A stretch of DNA of 27,518 nt from Selenomonadaceae bacterium UBA2897. GTDB taxonomy: Bacteria; Bacillota; Negativicutes; Selenomonadales; Selenomonadaceae. The DNA lies in contig DEDT01000007.1 of NCBI GenBank assembly GCA_002350105.1, positions 12,326-39,843 of the forward strand, written 5' to 3'. Position numbers and translations under genes: made by a program. The notes below the pieces were generated by a model, which ran no database searches, had not been told where the DNA came from, and saw only the letters and a program-made list of their open reading frames with translations. Numbering within the stretch: the first letter of the stretch is position 1; the number at the start of each line of letters is the position of its first letter. This document shows, in pieces, positions 22,909 through 27,518 of the stretch.

Positions 22909-23940
22909 GTGGAACATAAAGTAACCATCACGGAAGTGGCAGAACTGGCGGGCGTATCCAAGAGCACGGTTTCCCGCTATCTGAATCAGGGCTATGTGAG
23001 CGAGGAGAAGCGCGAGCGCGTGCGCGCGGCCATCGCACAGACGGGCTTTCGCTCGAATTTCTTCGCCAAGCGGCTGAAGACGCGCGAGAGCAAGCTCATC
23101 GGCATCGTGATTCCGCGCATGGACTCGGTGACGGTGGGCCGCCTGCTCTCGGGCATTGACCGCATCCTGGCACCTGCGGGCTATCAGGTACTCGTGCTCG
23201 TGAGCCAGCTCGACCAGGAGAAGGAGCTGGAGAACATCCGCAGCCTGCAGCAGCAGGGCGTGGATGGCATTATCGTAGACTCCGTGGGCATCACGGCAGA
23301 GCATGCGCAGCTGGTTCCGCAGCTCTCGCTGCCGGTCATCTTCACGGGTCAGCAGTACCCCGGCCTCATCTGTATCAAGGTCAATGACTATCAGGCGGGC
23401 CATCTGATGGGCACCTATCTGCGCGAGCTCGGCCATACGCAGGCCGTGTTTGCCGGCGTCAGCGAGTCGGATCGGGCCGTGGGCCAGGAGCGCAAGCAGG
23501 GCTTTGTCGAGGGCTTCTGCGCGGGCAGCCCGGAGGCACGGGTGACCTTCGTGCAGACGGGCTTCGATTTCCTTTCGGCCTACGATGCGGCGTCCTCCAT
23601 GTGGTCCTATCATCCCAGTGTGATCGTCGGTGCGACGGATAACATCAGCCTCGGCATCCTGCGCTACCTGCACGAGCGCGGTATTCGCGTGCCGGAGCAG
23701 GTCTCGGTCACGGGCTTCGGCGGCTACGATGTGGGCGCAGTCGTCTATCCGGCGCTCACGAGCGTGGCCTTCGACTTCGAGCTGCTCGGCGGGCGGGCGG
23801 CACAGGCCGTGCTCGACCGGCTGCGCGGTGAAAAGGTCGACCTGACGGGCGTATCTCCGGTCAGTCTCATCCAACGCGAGAGCGTGCGCGACCTGCGCCA
23901 GCCATTTACATCGCCCGTCGTGAACGGCATTATGTTGTAA
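22909..23940 (+). CDS. LacI-family transcriptional regulator
   Basis: The protein has 343 residues from GTG 22909, preceded by AAGGGCAGG. The N-terminal LacI helix-turn-helix reads VTITEVAELAGVSKSTVSRYLNQG (about 4-27), followed by the hinge region (RSNFFAKRLKTRESKLIGIVIP). A periplasmic-binding-protein-like ligand domain covers about 62-330, with GVDGIIVDS, VGATDNISLGILRYL and VSVTGFGGYDVGAVVYPALTSVAF. The closest remembered relatives are sucrose- and sugar-operon repressors, but no sugar operon adjoins it: the next gene is a small exported protein with its own promoter. It therefore acts at a distance or on its own gene. The effector sugar is unknown. Confidence 0.94.
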   Translation: MEHKVTITEVAELAGVSKSTVSRYLNQGYVSEEKRERVRAAIAQTGFRSNFFAKRLKTRESKLIGIVIPRMDSVTVGRLLSGIDRILAPAGYQVLVLVSQLDQEKELENIRSLQQQGVDGIIVDSVGITAEHAQLVPQLSLPVIFTGQQYPGLICIKVNDYQAGHLMGTYLRELGHTQAVFAGVSESDRAVGQERKQGFVEGFCAGSPEARVTFVQTGFDFLSAYDAASSMWSYHPSVIVGATDNISLGILRYLHERGIRVPEQVSVTGFGGYDVGAVVYPALTSVAFDFELLGGRAAQAVLDRLRGEKVDLTGVSPVSLIQRESVRDLRQPFTSPVVNGIML

Positions 23941-23977
23941 GACTAAAGATATTGCGGGAATTCCTAAAATAATCAAA

Positions 23978-24006
23978 TTTACGCTGTGCACGAAACGATA
24001 TATAAT
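23978..24006 (+). promoter_or_regulatory. sigma-70-type promoter of the small exported protein gene
   Basis: TTTACG (23978-23983) and TATAAT (24001-24006) are 17 bp apart in an AT-rich stretch after the LacI gene. Confidence 0.78.
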
Positions 24007-24055
24007 AATAAATACAAAGAGAAACTGAGCGCATGTATTTTGAGGGGGATGTCGT

Positions 24056-24472
24056 ATGAAACGTTTGCTCTTCGGCCTTTGCCTGGCCCTGACGCTGGGG
24101 GTCTGCCTGCTCGTGGGCGCCGGTGTCTCGGAGGCCGCACAGGCCAAGGTGAGCTATGAGGTAGATAATGTCGTGCTGGACCATGACTACGTGGTCCTGC
24201 AGGGGCATTTCCAGAACCATACCGATTATTACCAGCGGGTCACGGGCATTGACCTGTCCTATACGATTCGCGGTGGTGCTTCCGGGGATATGGATGACCA
24301 GGCACAGGGCTATCCGCTGCTTACGGGAGCCTATGCCGATGACGACCTGAAGATCGACATTGGCGGCGACCCGGTACCGTACACCATCCGCATCCAGGAC
24401 AGTCACGCGTCGGAATTTACGACGGCGGATGTTTTCGGCTGGCGCGTCAAGGCCAATCTGGAGTTGGAGTAA
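24056..24472 (+). CDS. small exported protein of unknown function
   Basis: The protein has 138 residues; ATG 24056 follows GAGGGGG. A classic signal peptide covers about 1-29 (KRLLFGLCLALTLGVCLLVGAGV, then SEAAQA). The mature part of about 109 residues is rich in Asp, Tyr and Val and looks all-beta: VSYEVDNVVLDHDYVVLQGHFQN is typical of an immunoglobulin-like strand pair, followed by VTGIDLSYTI and a C-terminal FGWRVKANLELE. It may be a small extracellular beta-sandwich of the kind that modulates envelope or pilus proteins; this is a guess from pattern only. It has its own promoter and shares a bidirectional terminator with the convergent PTS IIA gene. Confidence 0.82.
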   Translation: MKRLLFGLCLALTLGVCLLVGAGVSEAAQAKVSYEVDNVVLDHDYVVLQGHFQNHTDYYQRVTGIDLSYTIRGGASGDMDDQAQGYPLLTGAYADDDLKIDIGGDPVPYTIRIQDSHASEFTTADVFGWRVKANLELE

Positions 24473-24474
24473 TA

Positions 24475-24516
24475 AAAAATGGCTGCCATGAGCGGGGCTC
24501 ATGTACAGCCATTTTT
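24475..24516. terminator. bidirectional terminator
   Basis: The outer stem AAAAATGGCTG / CAGCCATTTTT continues into an inner CATGAGC / GCTCATG stem. It lies right after the + strand stop and 23 bases before the convergent minus-strand stop. Confidence 0.92.
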
Positions 24517-24538
24517 CTTTGCAACGAACACAGAGACG

Positions 24539-24901
24539 TTATTTCTTGACGAAAGTGATGTGGGCACCGACGGACAGCACCGGCATGGCGCTGCCCTTGA
24601 CGATGAGCTGGCCCGGCATGGAACCTTCGCCGTTGAAGACGATCGTGCAGTGACCTTCCTCGCGCAGGTTCTGGTTGACGTCGGAGCCGACCTTCTCGAT
24701 GGTGTACTTTACGCCGCCCATGAGCAGCTTGTCACCCTTCTTGAGATCCTCGGTGAGCTCGCCCGGCGTATGCTCGATGACCATTTCCGAGAGGTTCGGG
24801 CGGATGCCCTCGTCGAGCAGGATTGCGCTGTTGTTGTTCGTGAGGAACGTGCGGGCCAGGCTGCCGATCGTCACGATGGATACGTCATATTTTGCTTCCA
24901 T
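24539..24901 (-). CDS. PTS glucitol/sorbitol-type EIIA, orphan
   Basis: The protein has 120 residues from a minus-strand ATG at 24901, 7 bases after AAGGGAGAG; an upstream in-frame GTG (24928) covers the ribosome binding site. It matches the EIIA-Gut family (SrlB/GutA): VIEHTPGELTEDLKKGD with His44 aligning with the phospho-accepting histidine of Escherichia coli SrlB, then VGSDVNQNLREEGHCTIVFNG and MPGQLIVKG. EIIA-Gut normally accepts phosphate from HPr and passes it to the membrane EIIB/EIIC during sorbitol uptake. Here no EIIB, EIIC, dehydrogenase or GutM/GutR gene lies nearby; the gene stands alone with its own promoter and terminator. It may serve a distant permease or act as a regulatory phospho-protein. 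The family call is strong; the role is open. Confidence 0.9.
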   Translation of the reverse strand: MEAKYDVSIVTIGSLARTFLTNNNSAILLDEGIRPNLSEMVIEHTPGELTEDLKKGDKLLMGGVKYTIEKVGSDVNQNLREEGHCTIVFNGEGSMPGQLIVKGSAMPVLSVGAHITFVKK

Positions 24902-24945
24902 TGCTGTACTCTCCCTTTCACTGTACACATTCGATACTTACTTAC

Positions 24946-24954
24946 ATTATAGCA
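24946..24954 (-). promoter_or_regulatory. extended -10 promoter of the orphan EIIA gene
   Basis: On the minus strand TGC-TATAAT is an extended -10 with no good -35. The predicted start is near 24939, leaving a leader of about 38 bases. Confidence 0.65.
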
Positions 24955-25050
24955 TAAAATCGATGATTTGGAGGGGTCGCATGACCGAAAAGGTGAGCAG
25001 GTGCACACCTTGTACCAATGTTACGCAGAGAAAAAGTTTGTAAATAGCGC

Positions 25051-25079
25051 TTGACAAATGCAGTGTTTATGCGTATAAT
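25051..25079 (+). promoter_or_regulatory. consensus promoter of tRNA-Gln
   Basis: TTGACA (25051-25056) and TATAAT (25074-25079) are exact consensus boxes at 17 bp, as expected for a stable-RNA gene. Confidence 0.93.
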
Positions 25080-25110
25080 ATCTATTGTTGACGGCGCGAG
25101 TCAGTCACAT

Positions 25111-25186
25111 AGGGGCATCGCCAAGTTGGTAAGGCACTGGATTCTGAATCCAGCATGCGTAGGTTCGAGTCCTGCTGCCCCTGCCA
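25111..25186 (+). tRNA. tRNA-Gln (anticodon CUG)
   Basis: The full 76-base cloverleaf is visible. Acceptor AGGGGCA pairs with TGCCCCT; the D stem GCC/GGC carries the AAGTTGGTAA loop. The anticodon stem CTGGA/TCCAG holds the loop TTCTGAA, with anticodon CTG at 25144-25146. The T stem-loop has GTAGG-TTCGAGT-CCTGC. The discriminator is G and CCA is encoded. The UCGCCAAG start and CTG anticodon fit glutamine. As it reads only CAG, another Gln tRNA (UUG) should exist elsewhere. Confidence 0.97.
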
Positions 25187-25196
25187 TAGGATATAT

Positions 25197-25222
25197 AAGC
25201 ACTGCGGAAGCAGTGCTTTTTT
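25197..25222 (+). terminator. terminator of tRNA-Gln
   Basis: A perfect 9-bp stem (AAGCACTGC / GCAGTGCTT) with a GGAA loop is followed by a run of T residues, 10 bases after the tRNA. Confidence 0.93.
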
Positions 25223-25253
25223 CATATATCATTTTATTAGGAGGTTATACCAT

Positions 25254-26009
25254 ATGCAACGTAGCACATTTCTCAAGACGCTCGCTCTCGGCACCCTCGC
25301 CCTTGTGGCCGAGCCCGTCATCCCTGGCCGCCGCGTGGAGGCGGCGGCCAAGGCACCGGTCGTGAGCTGCTTTGGCGATTCTACGACCTGGGGCGCCAAT
25401 GGAGAGGCCGATGGCGGCGGCAACGATATCAGTTGGGCCGCGCAACTGCACAACTATATGGACGTCGCCAGGGTCTATAACTTCGGCAAGAAAGGCTCGC
25501 GCCTTGCTGTCTGCGAGGATCGGCACGACAGCTTTGTCGAGCGCTTGCCGCAGGTGCTCGAGCAGCCGGCAGATCTCATCCTGATTCTCGGCGGCGTGAA
25601 TGACTATCAGCATGCTCTTCCCCTCGGCCAGCCTGGCGATACGGACGAGACGACGGTCTGCGGCGCGATGGAGAGCATCCTCACGCAGCTCATCGCGAAG
25701 CAGCCACAGGCGCAGATTATCGTCATGACGCCGATGCAGGAGAAATATATGCATCCGACGAAGAACTATCCCGACGCTCACACGCCGAATGAGCAGGGTC
25801 TCGTCGAGGCGGACTACGCGCAGGCGATCGCGGCCTGTGCGGCACGCTATGGTGTACCGGTTATCGATCTGTTCCGCACGAGCGGCATGTCGCCCTTCAT
25901 CCCCGAGCAGCAAAAGCGCTACATGCCTGATGGTCTTCATTACAGCAAGGAAGGCTACGCCCGCCTTGCTCAGCGCATCGCGGCAGGGATTGAAGGCCTG
26001 ATAGGATGA
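25254..26009 (+). CDS. exported SGNH/GDSL-family hydrolase
   Basis: The protein has 251 residues from ATG 25254, 9 bases after AGGAGG. A frame running back to 25155 would overlap the tRNA and is rejected. The N-terminus QRSTFLKTLALGTLALVAE looks like a Tat signal with the second arginine replaced by Ser, so export by Tat or Sec is uncertain. SGNH blocks: FGDSTTWGANGE (nucleophile Ser43), a Gly/Asn block GGVNDY and DGLHYSKEGY with catalytic Asp226 and His229. These enzymes are esterases or lipases acting on acyl or acetyl esters, often on cell-wall or capsular sugars. No promoter other than the tRNA's is evident, so read-through from the tRNA terminator may drive it. The substrate is unknown. 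Confidence 0.92.
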   Translation: MQRSTFLKTLALGTLALVAEPVIPGRRVEAAAKAPVVSCFGDSTTWGANGEADGGGNDISWAAQLHNYMDVARVYNFGKKGSRLAVCEDRHDSFVERLPQVLEQPADLILILGGVNDYQHALPLGQPGDTDETTVCGAMESILTQLIAKQPQAQIIVMTPMQEKYMHPTKNYPDAHTPNEQGLVEADYAQAIAACAARYGVPVIDLFRTSGMSPFIPEQQKRYMPDGLHYSKEGYARLAQRIAAGIEGLIG

Positions 26010-26023
26010 TAGGATGATAGGAT
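26000..26023 (+). repeat. three tandem GATAGGAT units at the hydrolase stop codon
   Basis: Three exact 8-bp units lie at 26000-26007, 26008-26015 and 26016-26023. The stop codon of the hydrolase gene lies within them. As 8 is not a multiple of 3, slippage would change the frame and the last residues. Confidence 0.85.
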
Positions 26024-26039
26024 ACGCGGATGAAATAGT

Positions 26040-26068
26040 TTGCTGTCGTGTATGATTCGTGATATAAT
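26040..26068 (+). promoter_or_regulatory. promoter of antisense RNA (plus strand)
   Basis: TTGCTG (26040-26045) and TATAAT (26063-26068) are 17 bp apart. The predicted start is near 26075. It is not followed by a good plus-strand coding frame. Confidence 0.8.
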
Positions 26069-26070
26069 GA

Positions 26071-26116
26071 AACAAAACAAGAACAGCTGACGGGTGGTGT
26101 CGCCAGCTCCTTCTTG
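26071..26116 (-). terminator. terminator of the toxin-like mRNA (minus strand)
   Basis: CAAGAA pairs with TTCTTG, and AGCTG with CAGCT, in an imperfect stem (26078-26116). On the minus strand it runs into TTTTGTTT. On the plus strand the same fold would lie at the 5' end of the antisense RNA. Confidence 0.7.
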
Positions 26117-26162
26117 ATTTTGAGTCGTAGGGAGCGGCTTTGTCACAGGCTGTATCATCTCC

Positions 26163-26234
26163 TTACTTCCTGAAGAGGTCGAGCAGTAGTTTCAGAAAGA
26201 GTATTAGCAAATACATCTTTTCGAAAGGACTCAC
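26163..26234 (-). CDS. 23-residue hydrophobic peptide, candidate type I toxin
   Basis: A GTG at 26234 lies 8 bases from GGAGG inside a strong Shine-Dalgarno sequence (AAGGGAGGTG, 26241-26250). The peptide starts MSPFEKMY, continues with the hydrophobic, Leu-rich stretch LLILFLKLLLDLF and ends in Arg-Lys. This fits one short membrane helix with a basic end, as in type I toxins such as TisB or Ldr, but the sequence is not one I recognise. A CCTTC/GAAGG hairpin overlaps the Shine-Dalgarno sequence. The gene has its own promoter and terminator and is covered by an antisense RNA. An in-frame ATG (26216) would give 17 residues but has no ribosome binding site. Alternative: a small membrane regulator peptide rather than a toxin. 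Confidence 0.68.
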   Translation of the reverse strand: MSPFEKMYLLILFLKLLLDLFRK

Positions 26235-26267
26235 GTCGGCCACCTCCCTTCCGCAAGAAGGAAGACC

Positions 26268-26314
26268 AGCTCCGTCAGCTGTACGCTACAGTATAGCACG
26301 GGGCTTTTCTTTTT
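26268..26314 (+). terminator. terminator of the antisense RNA (plus strand)
   Basis: An outer stem AGCTCCGT / ACGGGGCT (one G-T wobble) encloses an inner CTGTA-CGC-TACAG hairpin and is followed by TTTTCTTTTT. It overlaps the minus-strand promoter. Confidence 0.82.
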
Positions 26315-26318
26315 GCAA
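26290..26318 (-). promoter_or_regulatory. promoter of the toxin-like mRNA (minus strand)
   Basis: On the minus strand TTGCAA (26313-26318) and an extended -10, TGC-TATACT (TATACT at 26290-26295), are 17 bp apart. The start is predicted near 26283, leaving a leader of about 50 bases before the GTG. Confidence 0.82.
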
Positions 26319-26390
26319 AAATTCGTGATTGCATGGTATTGGCGGATAGAATTACGCGGAGGATATACATTGCAACGCATTTTATCCTAG

Positions 26391-26404
26391 TACCATATAT
26401 GGTA
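26391..26404. promoter_or_regulatory. TACCA-TATA-TGGTA palindrome upstream of the porin
   Basis: A perfect 14-bp palindrome lies about 85 bp upstream of the porin -10 box. It contains the same TACCA/TGGTA half-sites as the ptsH enhancer but facing the other way. A second near-palindrome, AAAGA-N8-TCTTT, lies at 26444-26461. The rest of 26319-26486 is AT-rich and shows no gene. Confidence 0.5.
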
Positions 26405-26486
26405 ACGGTGTATGAATTCGGAACAATACACAAAATATTACATAAAGAGATTAATATCTTTACTATCCTGAATTGTCGCAATACTC

Positions 26487-26492
26487 TATAAT
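26487..26492 (+). promoter_or_regulatory. probable -10 box of the SLH porin
   Basis: TATAAT at 26487-26492 is exact, but the -35 region (TATCCT, 26464-26469) is poor. The leader would be about 126 bases. A sigma-54-like AGGCCG-N5-TTGCT at 26551-26566 is a weaker alternative. Confidence 0.5.
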
Positions 26493-26526
26493 AATAAACG
26501 TAGAGGGGAAACGGAGGTGTAAACAA

Positions 26527-26571
26527 GCCTGAACAATATGCCGGAGTGATAGGCCGACAGGTTGCTCAGGC
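26527..26571 (+). other. leader hairpin of porin mRNA
   Basis: GCCTGA (26527-26532) pairs with TCAGGC (26566-26571), and the imperfect pairing continues inward through CAA/TTG and CGG/CCG. It has no T run, so it is likely to be a 5' leader structure that stabilises an abundant mRNA or controls its translation. Confidence 0.55.
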
Positions 26572-26624
26572 ATTGGTAAAAACGCCACGATGATTTGAGA
26601 AAATGTGTTAAGGAGTCAAGGGTC

Positions 26625-27518
26625 ATGCAGAAGAAAAAGATTATGTTGGGACTGGCGGTGTTTGCCGCACTCAACGTTGGTAACTATGCCTTTGCAAGTG
26701 ACAATCCATTTGCGACGGTACCGCAGAAGACGGGCTACTATCAGGACGTAGCTAGCCTGGTACATGCGGGGCTGATCGACGGCTATACGGATGCGGATTT
26801 CAATGCGAAACATCCGCTGACGCGCTATGAGATGGCTGTCTTCACGGCCAAAGCGATGTCGAATGCCCAGAATGCGGATGCCGACAGCACGCAGCGCATT
26901 CAGAAACTCATGAAAGAGTTCCAGAGCGAGCTCACGGATCTGCACGTTCGTGTACCGGGCGTGAAGGCGAAGAAATCTTCGAGCAGCAAGTCGTCGGCTA
27001 AGGGACCAAAGGTCAAGAATTTGCCGATGAACTGGGATGTGTCCGGCTTGATGCGTTTCCGTCTCGACGGCGGTCGCAAGGATTATGCGAACGGCACATC
27101 TAAACATGGTGCTGACGGCTTCGGCGGACAGAAGAATAAACAGCTGATGTGGCAGCTGTTCAATAAGTTTGATATTGGCGGTGGCTGGAAAGGTGAGCTC
27201 GATTTCATCGGCGCGAAAGACGGCAACGGTGATAAACGTACGACAGGCGAGAATACGGATGGATATGCTGACGTCAATAAGATGTTTGCTACCGGCCCAA
27301 TCGGCAAGACGAAATGGCGCATTGGCCGCACGAAGGGATCTTTCGTTGGCGCCAAATCGATGGTTATGGGGCAGTACTACGAGGGCGGCGATGTGTCCTA
27401 CCGTACTGGTAAATGGAACCTTGGTGCTGCTTGGGGTAAGGTAGACTATGTAAATAATGCCTTCACGGGAGATCCTTCTGCTATCAATACGGTGACAAAG
27501 GATGGCAAATATATTTAT
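26625..27518 (+). CDS. SLH-domain outer-membrane porin (OmpM-like), 3' truncated by window end
   Basis: The frame is open from ATG 26625 (after AAGGAG) to the last base, 298 residues, with no stop. A signal peptide covers 1-24 (KKKIMLGLAVFAALNVGNYAFA). An SLH domain (about 29-78) has YYQDVASLVHAGLIDGYTDADF and the conserved TRYEMAVF. A short coiled-coil stretch follows (RIQKLMKEFQSELTDL), then a Lys/Ser-rich linker and the start of a beta-barrel with alternating strands such as DVSGLMRFRLDGG and KWRIGRTKGSF. In Negativicutes, proteins of this build (OmpM of Veillonella, Mep45 of Selenomonas) span the outer membrane and tie it to peptidoglycan through the SLH domain. About 100-150 more residues are expected beyond the window. 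Confidence 0.93.
   Translation, partial: MQKKKIMLGLAVFAALNVGNYAFASDNPFATVPQKTGYYQDVASLVHAGLIDGYTDADFNAKHPLTRYEMAVFTAKAMSNAQNADADSTQRIQKLMKEFQSELTDLHVRVPGVKAKKSSSSKSSAKGPKVKNLPMNWDVSGLMRFRLDGGRKDYANGTSKHGADGFGGQKNKQLMWQLFNKFDIGGGWKGELDFIGAKDGNGDKRTTGENTDGYADVNKMFATGPIGKTKWRIGRTKGSFVGAKSMVMGQYYEGGDVSYRTGKWNLGAAWGKVDYVNNAFTGDPSAINTVTKDGKYIY

Larger units (their letters stand above)
26075..26314 (+). ncRNA. candidate antisense (antitoxin) RNA
   Basis: A predicted transcript of about 240 bases starts from the plus-strand promoter and ends at the plus-strand terminator. It is complementary to the entire minus-strand unit, including the ribosome binding site and start of the 23-residue peptide. A TTG-started plus-strand frame (26140-26328) has no toxin-like or conserved character and runs past the terminator, so this RNA is read as non-coding. 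The model is inferred from promoter and terminator placement only. Confidence 0.65.

Noticed and set aside
25155..25253. Upstream extension of the SGNH hydrolase into tRNA-Gln
   Set aside because: It would overlap the tRNA and its terminator; ATG 25254 has an ideal AGGAGG and begins a signal peptide.
25111..26030. tRNA-Gln as an integration site of a mobile element
   Set aside because: No integrase gene and no repeated tRNA 3' end were found downstream within the window.
26140..26328. 62-codon TTG-started plus-strand frame across the toxin-antitoxin-like locus
   Set aside because: It has no toxin-like hydrophobic stretch, runs past the plus-strand terminator, and is Ser/Lys-rich in the way expected of a frame antisense to a Leu-rich peptide.

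Overview
The window looks like chromosome of a diderm Firmicute of the class Negativicutes, most likely Selenomonadaceae (Selenomonas/Mitsuokella-like). The reasons are a GC-rich coding sequence with Firmicute-type ribosome binding sites, a complete RND efflux system (which needs an outer membrane), and at the right edge an outer-membrane porin with a signal peptide and an N-terminal SLH domain (OmpM/Mep45 type), a hallmark of Negativicutes. There is no phage, transposon, CRISPR or plasmid gene. The species assignment is an inference from protein character.

Layout. 1-4486: a cell-envelope operon of single-pass, zinc-ribbon membrane proteins with an embedded GH3/NagZ-like glycosidase, ending in a strong terminator. 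4507-9278: a MarR regulator, an RND adaptor lipoprotein and an RND pump in one overlapping operon, with an operator palindrome at the promoter. 9364-12370: a membrane-anchored coiled-coil protein and an OPT-family transporter. 12390-14497 (minus strand): a PRC-barrel protein and a membrane protein with a 14-residue Lys/Pro/Glu repeat. 14652-18840: a sigma-54 activator carrying its own HPr domain, then a phased enhancer array, a -24/-12 promoter, ptsH, an intercistronic terminator and ptsI. 18841-19223: two terminators, a cluster of four DnaA boxes and the aspA promoter. 19224-22783: aspartase, a convergent VanW-family protein and uracil-DNA glycosylase. 22844-24901: a LacI-family repressor, a small exported protein and an orphan glucitol-type PTS IIA. 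25051-26009: tRNA-Gln(CUG) and an exported SGNH hydrolase. 26040-26320: a compact locus of two fully overlapping convergent RNAs, one encoding a 23-residue hydrophobic peptide. 26391-27518: regulatory palindromes and the SLH porin, cut by the window end.

Two points stand out. First, 26040-26320 has the layout of a type I toxin-antitoxin module: each strand has its own promoter and intrinsic terminator, and the minus strand encodes a tiny hydrophobic peptide with a strong Shine-Dalgarno sequence. I do not recognise the family. Second, the ptsHI locus appears to be driven by sigma-54. An activator with an HPr domain that keeps both phosphorylatable residues (His and Ser) sits directly upstream of four helically phased TACCA half-sites and a TGGCAC-N8-GC promoter for ptsH. 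This suggests that the PTS phosphorylation state feeds back on expression of the general PTS proteins.
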